Origin: Parabacteroides sp. TM07-1AC
GTDB lineage: Bacteria > Bacteroidota > Bacteroidia > Bacteroidales > Tannerellaceae
DNA: 64,000 nucleotides
Direction of reading: 5' to 3'
NCBI RefSeq assembly: GCF_003480915.1
Contig: NZ_QUKD01000001.1
Coordinates: forward strand, 682,001-746,000
Positions within the stretch are counted from its first letter, which is position 1. Each line of letters starts with the position of its first letter. The position numbers and the translations under genes were made by a program. Below, in pieces: positions 32,586 through 41,190 of this stretch. The notes beneath the pieces are model-generated. The model saw only the letters and a program-made list of their open reading frames with translations. It did not search any database and was not told where the DNA came from.

Positions 32586-34007
32586 CTATCTGATTTGAAA
32601 ACGGTACGACAAACTGATCCGAAGTCCCAACATAAATCCCGTCGAGGCAAAACGGGTTTCCAAATAATTTCGGTCATCCGGCGCGTCATAGCGGTATTTC
32701 TTCCCGTCGAAGACCGAACGGTAACCGGCACGTACACTCAGCCCCATCCCCAAACCTCCGGCCAGGGAGAAACGGTAACCCGTTGACAGGCCTGCCGACC
32801 AGAAACAACCCGTCCGGCCGTAAAGTATATCCTCAGACCTATCGATCGCGCTGCCACGTACATCGAAGTCACCGTACTCGGCAAACAGGCCGGTATGCAG
32901 ACCGGTAAACCTTCCCGAAGGGGATAGCCAGAATCTTGGTTCAAGGGATATTTCAGAGACAGACCAGCTATCGCGTAGCTTGTCTTTATAGGCAAAGTCG
33001 GAATACATGGCCGACAAGGCTACCGACCAACTACCGGCAAAACAACACTCCACTTCCAGGTTCGGCATAAATGCACCAGTTTCTATTTTCGTTTCACCGG
33101 TTCCTAAACGGATCGATGGGACTACACCGCACCAGGGAAGAAGGTTTGTTTTTACGGCCAGATATACAGGACTCGGTTCCATCGAAGTTTGTACTTTTTT
33201 CTCTGCTTGCAATCCGGTTTTCTCGGGAACAACCGTTTTTCCGATTATCTTTTTATGTTTTGTCACCTTTCGCACAGTTTCCCTCGTTGTTACGGTAGTT
33301 GCTAAAGCGATGTCCTGTTCTTCTTTCCGTTTACTACGGCGTACCGTATCCGTTACGGAAGCCAAACGGTAATCTTCCAGTTCCGTACGGTCGAAAAGAG
33401 GATCGTCGATACGGTACACTTCACGGTCGTAACCTCCTGTCTCGCCACGACGGTACAGGTCTACATAAGGGACTGCACCATACTCACCGATGGCAGCCTC
33501 TACCGCTACCGGGTAACGGCTTTCACTATAATGAATCGAGATGTTTGCAAACCACGGAAGTGGTTTATATATCTTATAGACATGTACCTGATCGCGATAG
33601 TTTCCGCTACGGTCAATGTAAAAGGCGACACAATCATGGGGAATATCAAAACGGGTTTTCAGATAGGCACGGATACGTCCGGCCCGTAGTGAGGCTTCGT
33701 TCACAACCTCTTTATCTTCGTATTCATAGGCATTCACATGCGAGACGATCAACAAATGGCAATCACCTTTTAGGATTTGGTCACGGGACACGTCGAGTAA
33801 ACCGCCCATCCGTTCCAGTTGATAAGCGTTGTCTCCGTAATCAGCAAGGAACAGGTCATTATCCTGGCGGAAAGAGAATAGGAATGATTCAGCCTTGTAA
33901 TAGGTCGTAGTCTGGGCATCCACTCCTATCCCCAGAAGGAAGTTGAGCAGTAACAGGAAGATTGCTCTTGCCTGTATTTTCCGGTGTAGACCTTTTATCC
34001 TATACAT
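32586..34007 (-). CDS. OmpA-like/DUF3575 outer-membrane protein, first gene of pilus operon
   Basis: The 473-residue protein starts at 34007 (MYRIKGLHRK) with a signal peptide ending GIGVDAQ. An OmpA-like periplasmic part (~55-150; EASLRAGRIRAYLKTRFDIP) comes first, followed by a Thr/Lys-rich linker with repeated basic/acidic residues. The C-terminal DUF3575 beta-barrel (YLAVKTNLLPWCGVVPSI to the terminal SLSYRF) ends in an aromatic residue, typical of outer-membrane barrels. It is the first gene after the invertible promoter and its stop is 4 nt before the DUF5119 gene. Confidence 0.85.
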   Translation of the reverse strand: MYRIKGLHRKIQARAIFLLLLNFLLGIGVDAQTTTYYKAESFLFSFRQDNDLFLADYGDNAYQLERMGGLLDVSRDQILKGDCHLLIVSHVNAYEYEDKEVVNEASLRAGRIRAYLKTRFDIPHDCVAFYIDRSGNYRDQVHVYKIYKPLPWFANISIHYSESRYPVAVEAAIGEYGAVPYVDLYRRGETGGYDREVYRIDDPLFDRTELEDYRLASVTDTVRRSKRKEEQDIALATTVTTRETVRKVTKHKKIIGKTVVPEKTGLQAEKKVQTSMEPSPVYLAVKTNLLPWCGVVPSIRLGTGETKIETGAFMPNLEVECCFAGSWSVALSAMYSDFAYKDKLRDSWSVSEISLEPRFWLSPSGRFTGLHTGLFAEYGDFDVRGSAIDRSEDILYGRTGCFWSAGLSTGYRFSLAGGLGMGLSVRAGYRSVFDGKKYRYDAPDDRNYLETRFASTGFMLGLRISLSYRFQIR

Positions 34008-34108
34008 ATTAATATATAATACCAGTATGTTCAATATTGAACAGTAACCATGATTATCACTAACTCTCTGTAAATGTCCACCTTATTTATATAATAAGGG
34101 TAGAGGGT

Positions 34109-34153
34109 AAAAAAAGCCCTCCCTGAAAGTGTCCGCTAAGGAAATTTTCAGGG
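34109..34153 (-). terminator. Terminator inside invertible segment
   Basis: On the minus strand CCCTGAAA (34153-34146) pairs with TTTCAGGG (34128-34121) and is followed by GGGCTTTTTTT. In the present orientation it would stop read-through from the recombinase gene into the pilus operon. Confidence 0.65.
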
Positions 34154-34371
34154 TGAAAAATGAAGGATTGATGTCTTTTTGAGTCTTTTTGGAGGAAGAA
34201 ACGGTACTGTCGGAATAACAGTTTTCTCTTAACAGATTAAAAAACGATAGCAGTCCCAGCCCGTCTTATGCCACCTTGTAATGAAAATCATATTCTATGG
34301 CTAAAAAATAGGTTAACTTGTGAAATTTAGTAAAATAAATATGCTTTTTTTAAGAAAACACCCTACACTCC

Positions 34372-34402
34372 TTGTTTTTTCATTTTTTTCTTCTTACGTT
34401 TG
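34372..34402 (+). promoter_or_regulatory. Consensus promoter within invertible segment (OFF orientation)
   Basis: TTG at 34372-34374, a 20-nt T-rich spacer and TACGTTTG at 34395-34402 match the Bacteroidetes promoter. It faces right, toward the 3' end of the recombinase gene. No CAAAnnTA (the minus-strand -7 element) was seen in 34101-34476. After inversion it would transcribe the pilus operon with a ~160-nt leader. Confidence 0.85.
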
Positions 34403-34497
34403 CCACGTACTTCATTACAATTCAGGATTTTTCTTATTTATAAGACACTGATTGTAAGATAGAAAGAGGATGTTCTCCCTTATTATATAAATAAGGT

Positions 34498-35415
34498 TTA
34501 CCCCACCCGCAAATAGCAGCCGATCGTCTCAGAAACCTGCCTATTTGCTTTGGCAACTTCCGATACGTCAAACTCCTTTAAATAGATACGGGTTGTCCTT
34601 TCCGACGTATGTCCCAATGCCTGACTGATCACGCCGATAGGTACATGCAGGTGATACGCCTCCGAAGCCCAGGCATGACGGAACGAATAGGTCGTCAATG
34701 TTTCCGGCAAATTCAGCATCACACTGATATCTTTCAGGTACCGGTTTTCCGTTGCCAGACAGGCTTTATACTGTTCGTGGGTCATATCTTCCGATAATAC
34801 CGGAAAAAGATAGTGCCGCTCTGCACTGCTGTAGCGGTCGATGAGCATCCGCATCTCCGCCGACACTTCCATCCGGATCAGTACCCCCGTCTTCTGACGG
34901 CGGTATTCAAGTACCGTACCGTTCTCCACCAGGTTCTCACCCGTCAGATGCACGATATCCACAAAAGGGATACCGCAGGCAAGGAAAGTGAACAGTGCCA
35001 GGTCGGCCGCCAGTTGTTTGGCCGGTTCCTTTTTCAAATCGAGCGAAGCGATCTTCTTTATCACTTCCACCGGCACAGCCCGCTTACGTGTCTCCTCCCG
35101 TTTCAACCGCAGTCCGGCAAAAGGCGATCTCTCCTGCCGTCCCCTACCGAACGGCAAAGCACGGTTATACATCGCCCGAAGGCAACTGAGGTAGCTGTTC
35201 ACCGTATTGACACGCAGCCCTTTCCTCTGCAGCCACAACTGGAAGTCCTGCACAAGTTCCGCCGTCACATCCTTATGTGTCGGCCCTTCATCTGTGATAA
35301 AGCATTCGAAATGGTTCCGTACAGCTCTATACAGATCGGCGGTACTCTCATCTCCCCGCCTACGTTTATCCTGTTCCTGCGTCGCCATCAGCCCGCAAAA
35401 ATCTTTTCTTTTCAT
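34498..35415 (-). CDS. Tyrosine recombinase (probable invertase for the pilus promoter)
   Basis: The 305-residue protein has a SAM-like N-terminal domain (KDVTAELVQDFQLWLQRKG, VNSYLSCLRAMYNRAL) and a phage-integrase catalytic domain: YRRQKTGVLIRM with the catalytic Lys, YSFRHAWASEAY with an Arg, ALGHTSERTTRIYL with His and the nucleophile Tyr. The start at 35415 has a strong GGAGG site just upstream; the frame is open 51 bp further. Its stop codon abuts the right inverted repeat, which argues that it inverts 34080-34497. Confidence 0.88.
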   Translation of the reverse strand: MKRKDFCGLMATQEQDKRRRGDESTADLYRAVRNHFECFITDEGPTHKDVTAELVQDFQLWLQRKGLRVNTVNSYLSCLRAMYNRALPFGRGRQERSPFAGLRLKREETRKRAVPVEVIKKIASLDLKKEPAKQLAADLALFTFLACGIPFVDIVHLTGENLVENGTVLEYRRQKTGVLIRMEVSAEMRMLIDRYSSAERHYLFPVLSEDMTHEQYKACLATENRYLKDISVMLNLPETLTTYSFRHAWASEAYHLHVPIGVISQALGHTSERTTRIYLKEFDVSEVAKANRQVSETIGCYLRVG

Positions 35416-36054
35416 AACTCTTCCTCCATTCATTTTCTGATCGATCAAAAAGATAAAGATAAACATTCCCCCCTTTCAAATTGTTCGTTTTTCACCTCCC
35501 CAGCTAACAGCACTCCCCACTCAAATCCTTGTTCCAGAGGAACAAACCGACCTCACCGCCCCGTTTCCCTCTCCTCATCCCCGTTCCTTCCGGAAATCAT
35601 TGCAATGATTCTCCCCCATCATCACAATCTCCCCCCGAAGTCATCACAATGACTCCGCACACTCATTACAATGAAGGGGGGTAATCATTGTGATGAAAAA
35701 TTTAACACTGCTAAATATCGGGGAATTTCCTTCGGGGTTGTACTCTGAAACCGAGTTGATAGGGCTTTTATAAAGCCAGATACTCCTTTTGAATGATTCG
35801 TTTTCATTTGACAGATTGCAGCAGGTTTGATCTTATCTCTGTCACCTGTTCTAAAAACATTGCAATGATTGCATTTTTCTCTTCTTAAATATCTCTTCCA
35901 AAAAGAAAATCCCCTCAATCCGTCATTACTGAACTCCGGATTACGGGGATAAATATTTCTGAACTCTCCTTTGCCTTTATACATGGCAAAGAAAAGATAG
36001 ATGAATTAACAGTTTGTCAAAACGTCAGTTTCGTATTTATTATGAACTTTAAGC
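35416..36054. other. Intergenic region with 22-bp-pitch palindrome array
   Basis: No convincing gene is seen. The left part is C/T-rich. The middle holds the palindrome array at 35597-35696 and an isolated CATTGCAATG at 35859-35868. A 99-codon minus-strand frame (35685-35984) runs through the array and shows no recognisable features. Confidence 0.6.
35597..35696. repeat. Five TCAT-N4-ATGA palindromes at exact 22-bp pitch
   Basis: TCAT begins at 35597, 35619, 35641, 35663 and 35685. Each is part of a 12-bp TCATNNNNATGA palindrome; the second has a degenerate right half. The 10-nt spacers differ in sequence and are C-rich in the first three and G-rich in the last. The first unit extends to a perfect 16-bp palindrome (35595-35610). 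Confidence 0.85.
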
Positions 36055-36387
36055 CTAGTGAGTATAATCTAAAAAACGAATACCCTCAGGCAAATCATTC
36101 TCTATTAGCATTTTCATTTTCTTGGCAAAAGGGCATGGATAACCTAATGGAGTACCTTTCTGAATACACGAAGCAAATACAATAGTGTCGGCACCTCTTT
36201 TCACAAGTTCTCTTGCCCTTAGTACAGATTTCTTCGCAGGGCATCCTCCACAATTACAGAAACCGACAATTTCTATATCTTCTGTTATACCTTCAAATGC
36301 CCCTTTTCTTTCTCTGATCACCTTAAAGTCTGTTGCACCCGGACAGTAATCCTCTGTCTGCATACATCTGATAATTCCAACCTTCAT
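36055..36387 (-). CDS. CGGC domain protein
   Basis: The 110-residue protein begins KVGIIRCMQTEDYCPGATDF and carries GFCNCGGCPAKK, the CGGC motif that names the family, plus later Cys in FASCIQKGTPLGYPCPF. Seven or more cysteines suggest metal or Fe-S binding; no enzymatic role is established. It is the last gene of the DsrE-methyltransferase-ArsR/rhodanese-CGGC operon. Confidence 0.85.
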   Translation of the reverse strand: MKVGIIRCMQTEDYCPGATDFKVIRERKGAFEGITEDIEIVGFCNCGGCPAKKSVLRARELVKRGADTIVFASCIQKGTPLGYPCPFAKKMKMLIENDLPEGIRFLDYTH

Positions 36388-36438
36388 AAATCATTATTTA
36401 ATTAACATTCCCGACAAACAACCGGGATATTCTACCAT

Positions 36439-37086
36439 TCATTTTTGTTCATTCATCCAATCCGGAATATCCTTGATAAGTTTTCGGACTTTATATCCAT
36501 TCATTTCGAGTAATCTAACGGCCTCATCAGATATGACACATAAAGGTCCCCGGCAATATGCCACAATTTCAATATCTTTTGATAGCTCATTAATCCTTTC
36601 TTTAAGCTGGTCCAAAGGAATAGAAAGTGCTTTATGGAAATGTCCCCGGTTATACTCTTCTTCGGACCTGACATCAAGAAGTATTACTTCACCCGCTTCT
36701 ATACGTTGCATCAATTGCTGAGCTGTTGTAGGGGTTAAAGTAGGATCACCTTTCTTATAATCTGATATGGTGCGTTCAATTTCTGTATTCACTTCACATC
36801 CTAATTCACGTAATGCAACCCAGGCTTCATAAACTTTTTTACTGTATAATCCGTAAAAGATGAAATTCCCTTTGCGCTCATCGCGAACAAGTCTGCTGTT
36901 TTTCATCACCTGCAGATGCTGAGAGGCGTTAGCTATCGTCATATTGGTATACTCAGCAATCGATTCTACAGGAAAAGAGCCTTGTGCTAAAATATCTAAT
37001 ATTTCCATACGCCTCGGATTAGCCATAGCCTTGGCTACAGATCCCAGCTCATTATATACGTTATCCTTTAACTCTCTTATTTTCAT
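36439..37086 (-). CDS. ArsR-type repressor fused to rhodanese domain
   Basis: The 215-residue protein joins an ArsR/SmtB winged helix (~1-95; MANPRRMEILDILAQGSFPV, TIANASQHLQVMKNSRLV) to a rhodanese domain (~120-215) whose active-site loop is AYCRGPLCV, with the persulfide-forming Cys. Such fusions sense sulfane sulfur or arsenic-type stress and release DNA when modified. It probably binds the palindrome 38041-38068 and represses its own operon. It is 9 nt downstream of the methyltransferase gene. Confidence 0.9.
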   Translation of the reverse strand: MKIRELKDNVYNELGSVAKAMANPRRMEILDILAQGSFPVESIAEYTNMTIANASQHLQVMKNSRLVRDERKGNFIFYGLYSKKVYEAWVALRELGCEVNTEIERTISDYKKGDPTLTPTTAQQLMQRIEAGEVILLDVRSEEEYNRGHFHKALSIPLDQLKERINELSKDIEIVAYCRGPLCVISDEAVRLLEMNGYKVRKLIKDIPDWMNEQK

Positions 37087-37094
37087 TCTAATAT

Positions 37095-37664
37095 TTATTT
37101 TTTTGAAAAAACCATGCCATAGTGATATGGTTTTAGAATGAGAGGAGCTTTATGTACCTTAAACATATTGCTATCAACATACCCTAACACATCTTCTGGT
37201 CTTGGCCTGATGGATAAACTGGGACCTCTTGGTGTCTCTATATCACTGCGCCAATGAATAACCCCTACCTTTCCATCCGGCTTCAGGATTCTATACGCCT
37301 CATCAAAAAATTTCTCAGGTTTTTCATCATGAAGAATATTGAAAAGCATCATGTAATCGACTGAGTTATCATCCAACCCGGTTGTATATTCTAAAACATC
37401 TCTACACTCTGTAATAACATTATTAATATCTTGTAGTTCAATATGTTGATCGAGGTATGAGATCATATCTCGATCAACATCAAAGGCATAGATCATTCCT
37501 GCTATTTTTTTTGAAGCGGGTAATGTAAACGTTCCGTATCCACTGCCTATTTCCACCAGTTTACTGACCTGCTGATTTATCTCCAATTCAAATAAGATAT
37601 TGTCTACATCGAACAAACGATTCCATAACTCAACATGTGGCATACCGCTATCACGAACTTTCAT
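37095..37664 (-). CDS. Class I SAM-dependent methyltransferase
   Basis: The 189-residue protein has methyltransferase motif I (VEIGSGYGTFTLPASKK), the acidic residue in IYAFDVDRDMISYL, motif IV (DYMMLFNILHDEKPEKF) and an LKPDGKVGVIHWR post-motif strand. This is a UbiE/Methyltransf_11-type enzyme of unknown acceptor; an arsenite or thiol/metalloid methylation role is possible given the ArsR-type operon partner but is not shown. It lies 10 nt after the DsrE gene. Confidence 0.88.
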   Translation of the reverse strand: MKVRDSGMPHVELWNRLFDVDNILFELEINQQVSKLVEIGSGYGTFTLPASKKIAGMIYAFDVDRDMISYLDQHIELQDINNVITECRDVLEYTTGLDDNSVDYMMLFNILHDEKPEKFFDEAYRILKPDGKVGVIHWRSDIETPRGPSLSIRPRPEDVLGYVDSNMFKVHKAPLILKPYHYGMVFSKK

Positions 37665-37674
37665 TGGTGACAGT

Positions 37675-37995
37675 TTAGAATGTTACGACTTTATCTGCCC
37701 ATTCCACCATTTCGACACAGTCTACCATTGTTGAGATGGGACAAGCATCTGTACTTCCTTTCTTTCTGTTTTCAAGACAAGTGCCACAAGCTAATATTTC
37801 ACCGTCGATATCGATAAACTTCTTTAACTGTTCGTCCACATTAAATTTTTCACCCGTCAATCCTTCACACTCCACTGCCTCCCCCATAAGAAATATTTTC
37901 ACTTCATGTCCTTTCTTTTTAGCTGTTATTGCAAACCGGAAAGCATTCCAGGATTTCTCTAATTCTTTAGTTTCTAATATAATACCTAATTTCAT
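37675..37995 (-). CDS. DsrE family protein
   Basis: The 106-residue protein starts at ATG 37995; an upstream TTG start is unlikely. It has a DsrE/F-like alpha/beta fold (KLGIILETKELEKSWNAFRF, HEVKIFLMGEAVECEGL). Cysteines in GEILACGTCLENRKKGSTDA and CPIST fit a sulfur-carrier or reductase role. It is the first gene of an operon that also includes a rhodanese domain, so it may accept or donate sulfane sulfur. Confidence 0.82.
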   Translation of the reverse strand: MKLGIILETKELEKSWNAFRFAITAKKKGHEVKIFLMGEAVECEGLTGEKFNVDEQLKKFIDIDGEILACGTCLENRKKGSTDACPISTMVDCVEMVEWADKVVTF

Positions 37996-38020
37996 AACAC
38001 ACAAACTTTAATTTATGATA

Positions 38021-38068
38021 CAAATATATGTATAATGCTCAACTATTCAATAAAATAATTGAATAGTT
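38021..38068 (-). promoter_or_regulatory. Promoter with ArsR-type operator of the DsrE/ArsR-rhodanese operon
   Basis: On the minus strand TTG (38050-38048), a 19-nt spacer and TATATTTG (38028-38021) form a consensus promoter. A perfect 11-bp-arm palindrome, AACTATTCAAT and its complement around a 6-nt centre (38041-38068), covers the -33 element. ATTCAA palindromes are usual ArsR/SmtB operators. Confidence 0.8.
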
Positions 38069-38121
38069 TTTTGCATCATAAAATATGTATTTGAAAATAG
38101 TAGTAACTAAAATTGAATGAT

Positions 38122-38637
38122 TTAACGATCTATTATAACTTTTCTATAGTCTCCATCGCTTTTCTTCTGAAAGCCATTTCTCAGTAATGCCTTTATAGAA
38201 ATGATATTTTCCTCCACCGGATCTGCCGCAATTTCTTTGCCTCCGATTTCAATAAGTTTTTCCTCCAACATCTGAATAATCCTTTTGCCAAGACCTTTAT
38301 TCAAATATTCCTCCTCACCGATCAGATAACCAATTTCAAATGTATGATTTTCCTCTACTACATCTCCATACAGTGCATTAAAATCATGCCCGTCTTCTTC
38401 CAAATCTTTCAAGAAAAAGCAATCAGTATAAAGACAATACCCAATCCTCCGATCCTCATGGCAAACAATAAAGTGCTTTAAGAAATCATATTTCCCATCT
38501 CTTTCCCTTATCTCATCCAGCCAATCCTCTTTATCACCAAACCATTTCGATATATACTCCTTATCCAACCATTTATCAAAATATGGTATATCTTCATCCA
38601 TCAGAGGTTTTAATACAAGTTCTTTCTTATTTATCAT
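38122..38637 (-). CDS. GNAT family N-acetyltransferase
   Basis: The 171-residue protein has the acetyltransferase layout of the AAC(6')-like group: early LVLKPLMDEDIPYFDKWL, YISKWFGD, the acetyl-CoA loop FEIGYLIGEEEYLNKGLGKR and ALLRNGFQKKSDGDYRKV at the end. Substrate is unknown; the resemblance to aminoglycoside acetyltransferases is a family trait and not evidence of resistance. It is a single gene. Confidence 0.88.
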   Translation of the reverse strand: MINKKELVLKPLMDEDIPYFDKWLDKEYISKWFGDKEDWLDEIRERDGKYDFLKHFIVCHEDRRIGYCLYTDCFFLKDLEEDGHDFNALYGDVVEENHTFEIGYLIGEEEYLNKGLGKRIIQMLEEKLIEIGGKEIAADPVEENIISIKALLRNGFQKKSDGDYRKVIIDR

Positions 38638-38906
38638 GAATTTTTCGTTATAGTATTTTATTTGATGACATCCATTCCTTTACACTCAAACAAAAGAGAT
38701 TTCTTTCCATACATTTCTATATCTTCCTATATTTATTCTACTAACAATACAAATATTGTCCATTTTTATTTTATACACAAAACAAAAATACATATTTATC
38801 GTTTTACCGACAAAACAAAAACCATTCTACCCTAAAGTTTGTATGTCTAAAAAATAATACAATACAGTGCAGGAATCCGAAGAAACCTGCACCATATAAA
38901 TAAAAA

Positions 38907-39962
38907 TCAGGAATCAGCTTTGCGCTTCTTCACTTCTTCCACGAGCTTTGTAAAAGATTTATCCCTTTTACGTTTCTCATGTTCGGAAGCGGCAAAATAC
39001 CAGGCTTCCCGCTTTAGTTTCAGATAGCTTTCATACACTTTTGTATCCAACAGGCCCTTGTCGACCGCTTCCAGCACGGCACAACCAGGTTCATTGGTAT
39101 GTGTACAATCCTTGAAGCGACACGATTCTGCATAACTGGAAATTTCCAGCATTTCAGCAAGTGAATCGGGATTATCTACAGCCAATCCAAATTCACGGAT
39201 CCCCGGAGTGTCTATTAAAACACCAGAACCGTCCATCAAGACCATCTCCCGGCGGGTGGAAGTATGCCTTCCTTTCCCCGTGGACTGGCTTATATCCGAT
39301 GTCAGCAGCACCGATCTTTCACAAAGTGCATTAACAAGAGAACTCTTTCCCACACCCGACGAACCGACAAACACCACCGTTTCGCCTTCCGATATGGATT
39401 CCCGTAACCGAGAAACTGTCTCAGAATGATGGATACTAGTGAAAAACACCAGCATCCTGCTGGCAAGATGTTTGATCGCCTCTTCTACTACCTGTCTATC
39501 AAAAGGCAGATCAGATTTATTGAGTATCAATACAGGATCGATACCTTCTTCCAGTATCTGAACCATGAAACGTTCGACCCTGCGGATATTGAAATTATCA
39601 TCGAGGCTCTGCACAATAAACGCCTTATCCACATACGATGCAATCGCCTGTTTCTCGGCAACTGTCCCACTTTTCTTACGGTACAATGTCCGTTCACGGG
39701 GCAGCATATCGACGATAATCCCTTTACTATCGTCGAAAGGTTGAAACAGAACCCAATCGCCTGTACAAGGCAGTTCAAAGTCAGTTCTTCCATACATCAT
39801 ATTTCCCGTCAACTCGCATTGGAATAATCCGTCTTCGGAAATAACCTCATAACAGGTGCGATGCACGACGGCTATCCGTCCGTGAGATAACGTATTATAT
39901 GCCGATTCTTGTTTCAGTTGGTTCAACCTGTCATTCCAACCATACATATCCAAACAGATCAT
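38907..39962 (-). CDS. rsgA: Ribosome small subunit-dependent GTPase A
   Basis: The 351-residue protein is a circularly permuted GTPase. An OB-fold N-terminus (~30-100) is followed by G4 LNKSD, then G1 [12 protein letters not shown] and G3 [10 protein letters not shown], and a zinc-knuckle region [15 protein letters not shown]. RsgA matures the 30S ribosomal subunit. Its ATG overlaps the stop of the upstream methyltransferase gene (ATGA), so the two are coupled. Confidence 0.95.
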   Translation of the reverse strand: MICLDMYGWNDRLNQLKQESAYNTLSHGRIAVVHRTCYEVISEDGLFQCELTGNMMYGRTDFELPCTGDWVLFQPFDDSKGIIVDMLPRERTLYRKKSGTVAEKQAIASYVDKAFIVQSLDDNFNIRRVERFMVQILEEGIDPVLILNKSDLPFDRQVVEEAIKHLASRMLVFFTSIHHSETVSRLRESISEGETVVFVGSSGVGKSSLVNALCERSVLLTSDISQSTGKGRHTSTRREMVLMDGSGVLIDTPGIREFGLAVDNPDSLAEMLEISSYAESCRFKDCTHTNEPGCAVLEAVDKGLLDTKVYESYLKLKREAWYFAASEHEKRKRDKSFTKLVEEVKKRKADS

Positions 39963-40738
39963 AGCGTTATCTTTTTAGCGATATAAAACACATAGCCGTA
40001 GAATCCTTTGTACTTACGGTATAATTCCTCTTCATGATGTGACATCGCGACAAGTTCTTCGGCTGTTTTATTTCCCGGATATTTGGCTAGAAACTTTTCC
40101 CGTGCTTTAACCAAAGGCGCAAAATAATGCTCTGTCCAGCAAGTCTCAGGCAAAATAAAAGAAGCGACAGGAAGATATCCGGCCTTTTGTATCAGCGCTA
40201 CCTGATTGGGAATGGTATCTATTTCCGGATAAGCCTCCATCCAAAAATCATGGATCTCTGCCGGACGTTCTTCGGTAAACCATGTGCTTTCGGAAACAGC
40301 GATATATCCTCCTGTTTTCAGATATTTACGCCATTCGTTCAGTCCGCGTTCAAAGCCGATATTATAAATAGCTCCTTCCGACCAGATCAGGTCTAATTCA
40401 CCTTCTCCAAAAGGAAGGTTATCCATTGAACCGACAATTCCTTCCACTCTATCCTGAAGATTCAGTTTCCTGGCATTGTCGTTGAACCGGTCGATGAATC
40501 CCGGAAAAAAGTCGAGACCTGTAATATGTCCCGGTGCATGCTGTGCCAATGTCATTGTCTGTCCGCCTGTACCGCAACCCAAATCGGCAATAAGAGACCG
40601 ATCGGTCAGGTTGTCTATAAAACTCAATGCTTTAAGGGTCACTTCAGGACTTCCGGGTCCCTGACGTTCTGTGTTTAAAAAATATTCGCAGATTAAATTA
40701 AAATCGAATTCGTGAATTGTTTTATTTTCGTTACTCAT
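39959..40738 (-). CDS. Class I SAM-dependent methyltransferase
   Basis: The 259-residue protein starts at 40738 ([16 protein letters not shown]), rather than at in-frame ATGs 48 bp or more upstream. Motifs: [18 protein letters not shown] substrate arm before motif [19 protein letters not shown], acidic [12 protein letters not shown], and [20 protein letters not shown] conserved Bacteroidetes methyltransferase of unknown acceptor. It precedes rsgA with a 4-nt overlap. Confidence 0.88.
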   Translation of the reverse strand: MSNENKTIHEFDFNLICEYFLNTERQGPGSPEVTLKALSFIDNLTDRSLIADLGCGTGGQTMTLAQHAPGHITGLDFFPGFIDRFNDNARKLNLQDRVEGIVGSMDNLPFGEGELDLIWSEGAIYNIGFERGLNEWRKYLKTGGYIAVSESTWFTEERPAEIHDFWMEAYPEIDTIPNQVALIQKAGYLPVASFILPETCWTEHYFAPLVKAREKFLAKYPGNKTAEELVAMSHHEEELYRKYKGFYGYVFYIAKKITL

Positions 40739-40971
40739 TTTCTTTATGTATATAGCATACCCGTGAAAGCATAACAATGCCGTCATCATTGTACACTGAT
40801 TAAAATTGAATTAATACAATAGAAATTACACCCGAGCAGAATTACCCGAGAATAAACGAAAGGACAACCTGTACAAGGAATACAGATTGTTTACTACACC
40901 AAATCCGATTTAAATAGGTTGTTTAACATGTGGCAAAGGTACATAATATTTTACAGGGAAGCACACTTTGC

Positions 40972-41190
40972 TTATTTTTTATCCATAAATTCCTCATATA
41001 AAGCCACTGCGCCATAATGCCACAGTTTAGAACTTTCTTTTTCCAAGGCCTTGTAAGTGTTGGAATGATAAAATTTTTGTATAGCTTCTATTATTGAACC
41101 TCCATGCTCTTTCACATACATCTGCGCTAAAAGGCTTACCTTAGAAGGTAACAACAAATAAAGGTTTTTATCTGTGATTTCTCTGTTCAT
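40972..41190 (-). CDS. DUF3791 family protein (third gene of TA-like cassette)
   Basis: The 72-residue protein ([35 protein letters not shown]) matches DUF3791, small helical proteins found beside DUF3990. It overlaps the DUF3990 gene by 4 nt. Probable antitoxin or immunity partner; inferred from cassette layout. Confidence 0.75.
   Translation of the reverse strand: MNREITDKNLYLLLPSKVSLLAQMYVKEHGGSIIEAIQKFYHSNTYKALEKESSKLWHYGAVALYEEFMDKK

Larger units (their letters stand above)
34080..34497. mobile_element. Invertible promoter segment bounded by 21-bp inverted repeats
   Basis: Perfect 21-bp inverted repeats lie at 34080-34100 (starting ACCTTATTT, ending AATAAGGG) and 34477-34497. They enclose 376 bp without genes. 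Each repeat is itself a near palindrome, as expected for tyrosine-recombinase crossover sites. The right repeat touches the stop codon of the recombinase gene at 34498. The segment contains one consensus promoter, oriented away from the pilus operon. Confidence 0.88.

Noticed and set aside
35597-35696. CRISPR mini-array
   Set aside because: Unit (12 bp) and spacer (10 bp) are far too short, and no cas genes are in the window.
35685-35984. 99-codon minus-strand open frame after the 22-bp array
   Set aside because: It runs into the palindrome array and shows no signal peptide, domain or codon pattern of a gene.
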